Source: Pseudomonas sp. TNT3
Lineage (GTDB): Bacteria; Pseudomonadota; Gammaproteobacteria; Pseudomonadales; Pseudomonadaceae
NCBI RefSeq assembly: GCF_010095445.2
Contig: NZ_WFGV02000001.1
Coordinates: 237,984 to 301,983, forward strand
DNA: 64,000 bases
Reading direction: 5' to 3'
A program made the translations under genes and the position numbers. Shown piece by piece: positions 45,013 to 53,700 of this stretch (positions within the stretch are counted from its first letter, which is position 1; the number at the start of each line of letters is the position of its first letter). The notes under the pieces are model-generated. The model made no database searches. It was not told the origin of the DNA and saw only the letters and a program-made list of their open reading frames with translations.

Positions 45013-46602
45013 TCACAGCTTGTTGAACAGGCTCAACTGAGAGATTTTCACGAATGCCAATTGCGATGCCTGCAGCAGCGATTGCTGAAAAGCCAGGTCG
45101 ATCGAAGCCGTAGCGATGTCGGTACTACCAATGGCTACCTGGGTACTGGCATTGGATAGACTGAGGCTGATGTTCTCGGTATTGGCAATATCCACCGAGT
45201 TCAAGCGTGCACCGATTGCGCCCTGAACACTCAGAATTTGCTCACTGGAGTTGTTCAGGTTGCCAATGGCCGAATTCAACGCGTCCTTGAGCTTGATCTG
45301 CGCCATGACATCACCGTCGGAAGGCGTTTCCAGCGCTTGGCGCAACTGGCTCAACGTGTCGAGCGCACTCTGAGTCTTATGGCCGCTGGCACCCACGACG
45401 AACTGGTCGTCAGCGCCTGGAGCACCTGTGAAATCGAGTTTGACGCCCGCCACCGTGATCGAACCCGCCGTCAGCACACCATCGCCAATCGACTTGCTGT
45501 CTGCACTCATCGGCTGGGCGTACACCTTATAGTTGGTAGCATCGGTGAACTTGACGACCACACCGCTGCTGGGGAACCCGTTGACGTAGGCCGCTTGATC
45601 AACAACACCGGAGCCCGTGACTTGCGCGGTCGATGCGTTGCTGGGTGTACGGGATGCGTTGAAGCTGTCGGGCTTGCTGCCCAACGTGAAAATATGATCC
45701 TTGACCTCAGCGTCAGGCGTCATTGGCAGCGTGGTCGCGGGATCAATTGGAGCCTTGAGCCGTAGCGTGATATCGAATTGCACGCCGCGCAAATTGATGC
45801 TGGCGCTGCCTTCTTTCTTCGAATCGAAGGCGCCATTCCCAGACACCTCGGAAGTCACGTCATTGCCGTCTTTATCGGCAATGCTGAAGTGTGTGCTGTC
45901 GATAAACTTCAGCTCGTAAGGCTCACCGGCAGAGAAGTTCTTGGTGTAGGCCGCATTGGAGGTCAACAGCCCGGCAGACACTGAAACCGTGCCGTCATTG
46001 GGCTTGGACGGATCAAGGATTGCCTGGGTGCGTCCCGAATTTATCGCCGATTCGAGGATGCTCTTTCCGGTGTCACTGGTGGCAATAGACAGGGTGTCCG
46101 AGATTTGCAGGCTGAGTTGGGTATCATCTCCCTGGTAGGTGTAGGTGCCGTCGTTGTTGCGCACATAAGGTTGCGTTGTAGTCTTTGAACCCGCGAACAA
46201 GTAGTTACCGGACGGGTCCTTGCTATTGAGCAAACTCAGGACGTTAGCTTCGATCTCGCCCAGTTCTGCCGCGATCGATTTGCGATCCGCATCGCTCTTG
46301 CCACCATCACCCGCACTCAGCGTCAATTCGCGAGCACGCTGCAGCGCCGTGTTGATGCTATCCAGCACGCTTTCTTCGTTCGCCAGTGTGTTTTTGATAC
46401 TGCCGATATTGGTGCTGTATTGGCCCAGCATGTCTTTCTGCTGTTGCAGCATCAGCAACTTCGCGGCGCCCACAGGATCGTCACCAGCCGTCTGAATGCG
46501 ATCTCCAGAACTGATCTGTTCCTGAGTCTTGACCACTGAAGAGAAATTATTCTGGTACTTGGCCGCACTCGTCTCAAAGTACTGGGCAGTAGAAATGCGC
46601 AT
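45013..46602 (-). CDS. flgL: FlgL, hook-filament junction protein (HAP3)
   Basis: A 529-residue protein with flagellin-like ends (MRISTAQYFETSAAKYQNN; C-terminal QSLLQASQLAFVKISQLSLFNKL). The middle (about 200-400) is an enlarged Ser/Asp/Gly-rich insertion, making it longer than the FlgL of P. aeruginosa as I recall it. It joins hook and filament with FlgK, encoded 14 nt upstream. Confidence 0.94.
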   Translation of the reverse strand: MRISTAQYFETSAAKYQNNFSSVVKTQEQISSGDRIQTAGDDPVGAAKLLMLQQQKDMLGQYSTNIGSIKNTLANEESVLDSINTALQRARELTLSAGDGGKSDADRKSIAAELGEIEANVLSLLNSKDPSGNYLFAGSKTTTQPYVRNNDGTYTYQGDDTQLSLQISDTLSIATSDTGKSILESAINSGRTQAILDPSKPNDGTVSVSAGLLTSNAAYTKNFSAGEPYELKFIDSTHFSIADKDGNDVTSEVSGNGAFDSKKEGSASINLRGVQFDITLRLKAPIDPATTLPMTPDAEVKDHIFTLGSKPDSFNASRTPSNASTAQVTGSGVVDQAAYVNGFPSSGVVVKFTDATNYKVYAQPMSADSKSIGDGVLTAGSITVAGVKLDFTGAPGADDQFVVGASGHKTQSALDTLSQLRQALETPSDGDVMAQIKLKDALNSAIGNLNNSSEQILSVQGAIGARLNSVDIANTENISLSLSNASTQVAIGSTDIATASIDLAFQQSLLQASQLAFVKISQLSLFNKL

Positions 46603-46616
46603 CGTCGAAAACTCCC

Positions 46617-48641
46617 TTAAAGACTATTGATCAGCGTGCTGAAGGTTTCTTGCGCGGCCTTGATAATCTGCGACGACGCGGTGTAATACTGCTGGAACTT
46701 GACCAGATCGGCGGCCTCGTCATCCAGGTTGACCTGGGACACGGAACCGACTTCGGACTTGGCCCGGGCCAGGATGGCGCCACTGGCGGTGCTGTCACCC
46801 AGGGCCTGACTGGCCTTGGCGCCGACCTGTTCCACCAGTCGGCTGTAGGCAGTGGTCATGCTCATGCCGGCGTTGCCGCCAGTGACGCCGACCGTTGCCT
46901 TGGTCTGCAAACCCAACAGTTCGTTGGCGTTGCGGTTGTCTTTCTTGCCGTCGACGTTGAATGCGACTTCGTACTTGTCGTTCTTCGAGGGCGAGCCACT
47001 GACCGTGGTGTTGAAGGAGAACGACTTGCCCGCGATCGGTGCGCCCGACGCATCGAGCATCGGCACGTTGATCGTCAGGTCGTTGCCCTGGCCCGGCACG
47101 ATGGTGCCGGTGCCGATGCTCTGCCCTTTCGAGTTGAACACTTCGTAGCCCTGACTCCCGCCTGCGGCCTCTTTGAAGGTCAGCGTCACGGGCATGGAAT
47201 TCTTGATGCCGTCTTGCAGGGCAGCCAGATCCGCGCCGCCATAGATATCCATTGGAATGGTCAACGCCGGCGGAGTCAGCGCACCGGTACCGCCGTTGCC
47301 CGTGTTACTGGTCGCAACCAGCGCACCGGCGAAGGCGAGCTTGTTCGAGTCGGTCATCTGGGTGGTGATGCTGCTTGCGCCGGTGCGGGTCGGGATCACC
47401 TTGAACGAGTCACCCGCGCTCAGACCGCCACCGTTCAGGTCGAGCTTGAAACCGTCGATTTCTGCCGCCGGGGACAGGTCGAACGAACCCATGTCCTTGC
47501 CGTCGGAGCGTTTGACCGTGTACTTGTCCGCCGCGGTAAACGTAACCTGATAGTCAAACGTCGTCAGCGCACTGGAGTTGGTGATCGTGACATCAAGGTT
47601 GCCGGAACCGGTGCTGTTGTTCGACGACGCCAGGCTGCGCTGACTGATAGCGGTCAAGCTGTTGATGCTGGAGAACAGCGATGAACCAAACTCGCCATTG
47701 GCATCGAGCCCCTGCCCCAACTGGCGGTTGATTTTGTCGGCAACCACAATCGCCGTACGGCCCAGGTCATTCATTGCCGGGACCAGCACGTCATCGCGAT
47801 AGCGCAGCAAACCACCGATCTTGCCCCCGCTGACAACGGAGGTCACATCAGTGACTGACGACGGGGAATTCACCTGAATGGTCAACTGACTCTTGTCGAT
47901 CCCGGTTCGGGCCGTCGTGAGGGTGTTGGACGTATTGCCCAACACCAGCGATTGCCCCGTCCCAAGGGAGATGTTGTAACTGCCGTTCTGCTCTTGAACC
48001 GTCACGCCGACCAGCTCGTTGAGCGTGCGGACGGCTTCGTTACGCGCATCGAGCAAGTTGCTCGGACCACTGCCGGTCGAGCTGCTGGCCTGGGAAATCT
48101 GCTTGTTCAGCGAGGCAATGGAGGACGTCAACTGGTTGACCTTCTCGGTCATCGTCGTCAACTGGCTGTTGATGCCCTCGTTCTGCTGCTGCATCTGCGA
48201 GGCCAAGGCGTTGAAGCGGTTGCTCAACGTTTGCGCATTGGTCAGCAGCAGTTGCCGGGCGGCCGTGTCGCTTGGCGTAGCGGCGGAGGTTTGTACCGAC
48301 GAAAAGAAGCTGCTCAAGACCGCGCTGATCCCCGTGGTCTTGTCGGAGAAGAGCTTGTCGAGCGGGTTCACTTGCTCGAGGTAGGCGTTGGCGTCATTGC
48401 TCAGCGAGGTACTGGTCTGCAACTGCTGATCGAGATAAGCGTTGTAGACCCGACGCACGTCCGCCAGGGTCGTACCGCTGCCGATGAACACGCCGCCACT
48501 CAGATTGGATGTATTACTGCTCTGGATGGTCTGCTGGCGTGAATAGCCGGCGGTGTTGGCGTTGGCAATGTTGTTGCCGACGGTCGCCAACGACACCTGA
48601 CTGGCGTTGAGCCCCGACATCCCGATATTGAGCAAACTCAT
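46617..48641 (-). CDS. flgK: FlgK, hook-filament junction protein (HAP1)
   Basis: A 674-residue protein with the conserved rod/hook-type N-terminus (LLNIGMSGLNASQVSLATVGNNIANANTAGYSRQ shortened here to its key NNIANANTAGYSRQ motif, residues 23-36) and C-terminal DDEAADLVKFQQYYTASS. The large variable middle is typical of pseudomonads. It follows flgJ in flgFGHIJKL. Confidence 0.95.
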   Translation of the reverse strand: MSLLNIGMSGLNASQVSLATVGNNIANANTAGYSRQQTIQSSNTSNLSGGVFIGSGTTLADVRRVYNAYLDQQLQTSTSLSNDANAYLEQVNPLDKLFSDKTTGISAVLSSFFSSVQTSAATPSDTAARQLLLTNAQTLSNRFNALASQMQQQNEGINSQLTTMTEKVNQLTSSIASLNKQISQASSSTGSGPSNLLDARNEAVRTLNELVGVTVQEQNGSYNISLGTGQSLVLGNTSNTLTTARTGIDKSQLTIQVNSPSSVTDVTSVVSGGKIGGLLRYRDDVLVPAMNDLGRTAIVVADKINRQLGQGLDANGEFGSSLFSSINSLTAISQRSLASSNNSTGSGNLDVTITNSSALTTFDYQVTFTAADKYTVKRSDGKDMGSFDLSPAAEIDGFKLDLNGGGLSAGDSFKVIPTRTGASSITTQMTDSNKLAFAGALVATSNTGNGGTGALTPPALTIPMDIYGGADLAALQDGIKNSMPVTLTFKEAAGGSQGYEVFNSKGQSIGTGTIVPGQGNDLTINVPMLDASGAPIAGKSFSFNTTVSGSPSKNDKYEVAFNVDGKKDNRNANELLGLQTKATVGVTGGNAGMSMTTAYSRLVEQVGAKASQALGDSTASGAILARAKSEVGSVSQVNLDDEAADLVKFQQYYTASSQIIKAAQETFSTLINSL

Positions 48642-48664
48642 GGTTCAGACCTTATACCTTGTGC

Positions 48665-49963
48665 CTATATAGGCGTGGTGGAAACGCCCGCCGCAGCGTA
48701 GTTCTGGTAACTCGTCATCTGCTTGGCTATCTGCGAAATCTTGTTTGCGTAGTTCGGGTCGGTTGCGTAACCGGCCTTCTGCAACTCGCGTACAAATTGT
48801 TCCGGGTTATCGGCCGACTTCACGACATCTTGATAACGATTGTTGCTTTGCAACAACGTCACCAGGTCGTGGAAGCTGTCCTTGTACGAGTCGTAGGAAC
48901 GGAACTGTGCCGTCTCCTTGACCATCTCGCCATTCCTGAATTCACTGGTGATGGCCCGCGCCGAATCGCCCTTCCAGCTATTGCTGGCCTTGATGCCGAA
49001 CAGGTTGTGACTGCTGCTGCCATCCTGGGCGCGCATGACCGATTTGCCCCAACCGGTTTCGAGCGCGGCCTGGGCCACCAGGTAGCGTGGATCGACGCCA
49101 ATGCGGTCGGCTGCTTCCTTGGCCATGGGCAGCATGGCATTGACGAATTCGTCGGCGGAGCTAAAGGCTTTCTTCGCCGGCGCTAGCGGAATCTGCGCCA
49201 TGGCACGGCCGTAAATCTGCAGGCGTCCGGTCGATGGCGCCTCGGTCTGCGCCGTCAGCCAATCGCCGTTATAGAGCGAGCCGGAACCAGTGGTGCTGGT
49301 TGGCGGCACTTCGATTTTGTTGATCGCCGAGGTGGCTGTCGCCGCCGGGGTCGATGCCGATGGCACCAGTCCCGCGAGCAAGCGATCCGCCAGTTTCGGA
49401 GGCAACGCCAGTCGACGCTGATTGATCAACGCCATGTCGTTGCGGTGTGCGCCCTCGCCTGCTGCCTGCGGCGCATGGATCGAACGCGAAGCCCACAGCG
49501 GACGCTGTCCATTGAGGCGCGACAATGGTCCATTGGTGGCGACCGTGCCGGCAGCAATCGGCGTTTCCACGGCAGCTTTCGCTTCGGCCTGCTTGGCGGC
49601 GGACGCTGCAGCAGCCTCACCCGGCGCCATCGGTTTGTTCTTCGACATCTGTCGCATCAACACGTCGGCCAGACCGATACCACCGCCCTCTCGGGACATG
49701 GAAACAGCCAGTTGCTGGTCGTACATTTCCTGGTACTGCTTGGCTTCAGGCGTGTTTAGCGGATTGTCCTGCCCCAGCGTGTTGGTGGCGGAGCGCATGG
49801 ACTTGAGCATTTCTCCGAGGAACAGCGACTCGAACTCCTGCGCAACCTTGCGCATGTTGCCATCGCTGTTCTTGTCGCCGACCTTGAGCTGGTTCAGTCG
49901 ATTCAGGTCCGAATAGGAACCCGAGTCGCTGCTGCTGACCAGACCGCTCTTGAACATATCCAT
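48665..49963 (-). CDS. flgJ: FlgJ, rod cap with peptidoglycan hydrolase domain
   Basis: A 432-residue bifunctional protein. The N-terminal rod-cap domain (about 1-110; VAQEFESLFLGEMLKSMR) is followed by a long linker and a C-terminal glucosaminidase domain (about 265-430) with the catalytic glutamate in AQAALETGWGKS. It opens the cell wall for the growing rod. Confidence 0.95.
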   Translation of the reverse strand: MDMFKSGLVSSSDSGSYSDLNRLNQLKVGDKNSDGNMRKVAQEFESLFLGEMLKSMRSATNTLGQDNPLNTPEAKQYQEMYDQQLAVSMSREGGGIGLADVLMRQMSKNKPMAPGEAAAASAAKQAEAKAAVETPIAAGTVATNGPLSRLNGQRPLWASRSIHAPQAAGEGAHRNDMALINQRRLALPPKLADRLLAGLVPSASTPAATATSAINKIEVPPTSTTGSGSLYNGDWLTAQTEAPSTGRLQIYGRAMAQIPLAPAKKAFSSADEFVNAMLPMAKEAADRIGVDPRYLVAQAALETGWGKSVMRAQDGSSSHNLFGIKASNSWKGDSARAITSEFRNGEMVKETAQFRSYDSYKDSFHDLVTLLQSNNRYQDVVKSADNPEQFVRELQKAGYATDPNYANKISQIAKQMTSYQNYAAAGVSTTPI

Positions 49964-49974
49964 GGTCGTCGTCC

Positions 49975-51090
49975 TCAGATCACGATCAGATCGGCTTGCA
50001 ACGCGCCGGCCTGTTTCAATGCTTCGAGGATCGCCATCAAGTCACCCGGTGCCGCGCCGACCTGGTTAACCGCGCGAACGATTTCGTCGAGGGTGGTGCC
50101 CGGGCCGAATTTGAACATCGGCTTGGCTTCCTGCTGGGCGTTTACCCGCGAGCGCGGCACGACCGCCGTCTGACCATTGGACAGAGGGCCGGGCTGGCTG
50201 ACGATCGGGTCTTCGGTGATGGTCACGGTCAGGCTGCCGTGCGTCACAGCTGCCGGGGAAACCTTGACGTTCTGGCCGATCACGATAGTGCCCGTGCGGG
50301 AATTGATGATGACTTTCGCCACCGCCTGACCTGGATCGACTTCGAGGTTTTCGATGATCGACAGGTAGTCGACACGCTGGCTCGGATCCAGTGGCGCACT
50401 GACGCGAATCGAACCGCCGTCGATGGCCTGGGCGACGCCAGGGCCGAGCATGTTGTTGATCTTGTCGACGATGCGTTTGGCCGTGGTGAAGTCCGAACGG
50501 TTCAGGTTCAGGGTCAGGCTGTTGCCCTGATTGAAGCCGCTCGGCACCGAGCGTTCAACCGACGCACCGCCTGGGATGCGACCGGCCGACGGGACGTTGA
50601 CGGTGATCTTCGAACCATCACGGCCTTCCGCATCGAATCCGCCTACCACCAGGTTGCCCTGGGCGATGGCGTAGACATTACCGTCGATGCCTTTAAGCGG
50701 TGTCAGCAGCAAGGTGCCGCCACGCAGGCTCTTGGAGTTACCGATGGAGGAGACGGTGATATCAACCTGCTGACCGGGCTTGGCGAAGGCAGGCAAATCA
50801 GCGCTGATCGACACGGCGGCGACGTTCTTCAACTGCACGTTGCCCGAACCCGGCGGCACCTTGATGCCGAACTGCGAGAGCATGTTGTTGAAGGTCTGCA
50901 GGGTGAACGGGGTCTGTGTCGTCTGGTCACCGGTACCGTTGAGCCCGACCACCAGGCCGTAGCCGATCAATTGGTTGGAACGCACGCCGGAAATACTGGC
51001 GATGTCCTTCAGCCGCTCGGCTTGAGCGCTGAAGGCCGCGGACAACAACAGGGCGGCCACCGTCAGGTGTTTAAGATTCAAGATGGCCAC
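49975..51090 (-). CDS. flgI: FlgI, P-ring protein
   Basis: A 371-residue periplasmic P-ring subunit with a cleavable signal peptide ending SAQA (about residue 24), then [23 protein letters not shown] shortened to its hallmark RSNQLIGYG. The GTG at 51090 directly follows the flgH TAG. A TTG at 51081 (MNLKHLT) has AGGTGG 5 nt upstream and may be the true start. Confidence 0.95.
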   Translation of the reverse strand: MAILNLKHLTVAALLLSAAFSAQAERLKDIASISGVRSNQLIGYGLVVGLNGTGDQTTQTPFTLQTFNNMLSQFGIKVPPGSGNVQLKNVAAVSISADLPAFAKPGQQVDITVSSIGNSKSLRGGTLLLTPLKGIDGNVYAIAQGNLVVGGFDAEGRDGSKITVNVPSAGRIPGGASVERSVPSGFNQGNSLTLNLNRSDFTTAKRIVDKINNMLGPGVAQAIDGGSIRVSAPLDPSQRVDYLSIIENLEVDPGQAVAKVIINSRTGTIVIGQNVKVSPAAVTHGSLTVTITEDPIVSQPGPLSNGQTAVVPRSRVNAQQEAKPMFKFGPGTTLDEIVRAVNQVGAAPGDLMAILEALKQAGALQADLIVI

Positions 51091-51786
51091 CTAGAAAGGG
51101 AACAGCGGGCTGAGGAAGAAACGGTCGAACCAGCCTGGCTGACTCGCATCGGCAAACGCACCGGTGCCCGAGTAGGTGATGCGTGCATCGGCGACACGGG
51201 TCGAGGAAACGGTGTTGTCGGTGGCGATGTCATCAGCCCGAACCATCCCGGCGATCCGCACCAGCTCATCGCCGGTGTTGAGGGTCAGCCACTTCTCGCC
51301 GCGCACGGCGATGATGCCGTTTGGCAGCACGTCGGCAACGGTCACGGTGATCGAACCGGTCAGGCTGTTGCTCTGCCCCGACTTGCTGTCGCCCTTTGTG
51401 GCTCGGTCGCCGGCATAACCGACGTCCAGGCTCAGGTCACCACCGCCCACCGGATCATTGGTGCTCAGACCACCACCGAAAAACGAGCTCAGCCCGATGT
51501 CGGTCTTGCTGGTCTTGCCCACCTGCGAGTTGGCGTTCTTGCTCGCCTGGGTCCGCTCGTTCAAGGTGATGGTAATGATGTCACCGACCCGGAAAGCCTT
51601 GCGGTCGCTGTACAGGTTCTGTTCGAAACCGGCCTGATAGATCGAGCCATTATTGGCGGCAGCCGGCAGCGGCGTGCGCGGCAACACCGGAGCGTAATAA
51701 GGGTCATTGGGCTTGGGCGTCGGAGCGACGCAGCCCGCGAGCGCGGTGATCCCACTCAGTGCCAGAACAGATACAAAGCGATTCAT
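51091..51786 (-). CDS. flgH: FlgH, L-ring lipoprotein
   Basis: A 231-residue outer-membrane L-ring protein. The signal peptide ends in a lipobox (ALAGC, cysteine about residue 19), and the conserved [19 protein letters not shown] follows. It lies between flgG and flgI. Confidence 0.96.
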   Translation of the reverse strand: MNRFVSVLALSGITALAGCVAPTPKPNDPYYAPVLPRTPLPAAANNGSIYQAGFEQNLYSDRKAFRVGDIITITLNERTQASKNANSQVGKTSKTDIGLSSFFGGGLSTNDPVGGGDLSLDVGYAGDRATKGDSKSGQSNSLTGSITVTVADVLPNGIIAVRGEKWLTLNTGDELVRIAGMVRADDIATDNTVSSTRVADARITYSGTGAFADASQPGWFDRFFLSPLFPF

Positions 51787-51838
51787 GACCCTACCTCACG
51801 GTGTTGCAGGCGACCTCATGGTCGCCTCATAGACTTGA

Positions 51839-52624
51839 TTACAGATTCTGCGTTACGAACGAGAGCATCTGGTCGGCGGTGGAGATCACCTTGGAGTTCA
51901 TCTCGTAGGCGCGCTGGGTGGTGATCATGTTGACCATCTCCTCAACGGTGCTGACGTTGGACGTTTCCAGGGTGTTCTGCAGCGTGGTGCCGAAACCGGC
52001 GAGGCCCGGCGTACCGACTTGCGGCGCGCCACTGGCAGCGGTTTCCAGGAACAGGTTGTTACCCACGGCTTGCAGGCCGGCCGGGTTGATGAAGTCGGCG
52101 GTTTGCAGGTTGCCGATCACCTGGGACGCGGCGTTGCCAGGAACGGTGACGGACACGGTACCGTCGCGACCGACCGTGAAGGTCTGGGCATCGTTCGGGA
52201 TGACAATGGCCGGCTCCAGGGCGAAACCGCTGGCGTTGACGATCTGGCCATTGGAGTCCAGGTGGAAAGTACCGTCACGGGTGTAGGACGTGGTGCCGTC
52301 CGGCTGCAGAATCTGGAAGAAACCGCGACCGTCGATAGCCATGTCCAGTGGCTGTTCGGTGGTTTGCAGGCTGCCGGCGGTGAAGTTTTTCTGGGTGCCG
52401 ACAATGCGCACACCGGTACCCACTTGCAGACCCGACGGCAGTTCGCTGTCCTGGGTCGACTGGGCGCCTGGCTGGCGTTTGATCTGATAGAGCAGGTCCT
52501 GGAATTCGGCGCGGTCACGTTTGAAACCCGTGGTCGACACGTTGGCCAGGTTGTTGGAAATGGTGGTCAGGTTGGTGTCCTGGGCGGACAGACCTGTTTT
52601 GGCAACCCATAGAGCCGGAAGCAT
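51839..52624 (-). CDS. flgG: FlgG, distal rod protein
   Basis: A 261-residue rod protein. The N-terminal rod signature (SNNLANVSTTGFKRDRAEF) and C-terminal VEEMVNMITTQRAYEMNSK are intact. The length is that of standard FlgG. It is 45 nt after flgF. Confidence 0.97.
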   Translation of the reverse strand: MLPALWVAKTGLSAQDTNLTTISNNLANVSTTGFKRDRAEFQDLLYQIKRQPGAQSTQDSELPSGLQVGTGVRIVGTQKNFTAGSLQTTEQPLDMAIDGRGFFQILQPDGTTSYTRDGTFHLDSNGQIVNASGFALEPAIVIPNDAQTFTVGRDGTVSVTVPGNAASQVIGNLQTADFINPAGLQAVGNNLFLETAASGAPQVGTPGLAGFGTTLQNTLETSNVSTVEEMVNMITTQRAYEMNSKVISTADQMLSFVTQNL

Positions 52625-52669
52625 TCGATTCTCCTCGTGCGCCTGTTTTACGGCGCGACGTTCTGGTAA

Positions 52670-53410
52670 TTAGCTGATCTGCAAGACCCGAGCCATGGCC
52701 TGGTCGTCTTCTTTGGCGGTGTTCATCATCTTGATGTGCAATTCGAATTGCTTGGCCAGCGCCAGCACCGAGGTCATTTCCTCGACGGCATTGACGTTGC
52801 TCGACTCGAGGAAACCGGACACCAGTTTCACGCCGGCATCGGCTTGAGCCGGCTTGCCGTCCTTGGTATGGATCGAACCATCCAGGCCTTTGGTCATGTT
52901 CTTGAAGTCAGGGTTGACCAGCTTGATGCGGTCGACTTCGGCCATCACTCGCGGGCCTTCGCCCATCGCGCGGATGCTGATAGTGCCGTCCTCGCCGACT
53001 TCGATCTGTTGCTCGGGCGGCACGGCAATCGGTCCACCGTTGCCCATCACCGGCATACCGTTGCCGGCGCGCAGCACGCCAAGGGCGTCGACGTTCAGGC
53101 TGCCGGTGCGCACATAACTTTCGCCGCCATCCGGGTTCTGCACGGCGATCCAGCCATTGCCCTGAACCGCCACATCAAGATCGCGACCGGTTTCCACCAG
53201 GGAGCCGGCGGAGAAGTCGGTGGCTGGACGCTCGGACATGGCAAACGCACGCGCCGGAAAGCTGTCGCCGAACACCGGCATCGAGCGCGCTTGCTCCAGG
53301 TCTTTCTGAAAACCGTTGGTGGAGATGTTCGCCAGGTTGTTCGCATGAGCCTTTTGCGCCAATGCATTCTGGCTGGCGCCGGTCATCGCTACATAAAGGT
53401 ACTTGTCCAC
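52670..53410 (-). CDS. flgF: FlgF, proximal rod protein
   Basis: A 246-residue rod protein beginning (GTG) MDKYLYVAMTGASQNALAQ, with rod motif NNLANISTNGFQKDLEQ. The GTG at 53410 is preceded by GAGGAAAG. The open frame extends upstream into the promoter and is not protein there. It is the first gene of flgFGHIJKL; flgBCDE must lie elsewhere. Confidence 0.95.
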   Translation of the reverse strand: MDKYLYVAMTGASQNALAQKAHANNLANISTNGFQKDLEQARSMPVFGDSFPARAFAMSERPATDFSAGSLVETGRDLDVAVQGNGWIAVQNPDGGESYVRTGSLNVDALGVLRAGNGMPVMGNGGPIAVPPEQQIEVGEDGTISIRAMGEGPRVMAEVDRIKLVNPDFKNMTKGLDGSIHTKDGKPAQADAGVKLVSGFLESSNVNAVEEMTSVLALAKQFELHIKMMNTAKEDDQAMARVLQIS

Positions 53411-53466
53411 ACTCTTTCCTCTGCATGCCGGACGTTTGCCGCCCACTGCTGTACTGCTGAGCCATA

Positions 53467-53482
53467 AGCAATTTGCAGACCA
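53467..53482 (-). promoter_or_regulatory. Sigma-54 promoter upstream of flgF
   Basis: Minus strand TGGTCTGCAAATTGCT has GG-N10-GC spacing. The start is predicted about 46 nt before the flgF GTG. Confidence 0.7.
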
Positions 53483-53596
53483 ACTTTTTTCTGGCGGCAC
53501 CGGACCCGGCAAACAAAGGACTTGAGGGGTTTTACGAGGAAAGGAGGAATGTAGAGAAGACGAAAAACCGGCGGTGTTATGCCGCTACGCGGCAAC

Positions 53597-53700
53597 AGAT
53601 CAAAGATCGCAGCCTCGTTGCACTCGACAGCTCCTACAGGGGGACCGCGTGTTTACTTGTAGGAGCTGTCGAGTGCAACGAGGCTGCGATCGTTTGATCT
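53597..53700. repeat. REPIN-like perfect inverted repeat (class A), at the phhR stop
   Basis: Arms 53605-53638 and 53658-53691 are exact 34-bp reverse complements with a 19-bp spacer. The outer AGATCAAA/TTTGATCT sequences extend the pairing past a single bulge. The outermost base is the first of the phhR stop triplet. Apart from one base it is the same core as 4406-4500. It can serve as the phhR terminator. Confidence 0.88.

Noticed and set aside
49996..51924. 642-codon plus-strand frame opposite flgI and flgH
   Set aside because: Shadow frame produced by codon bias. It crosses several gene boundaries and has no protein-family features.
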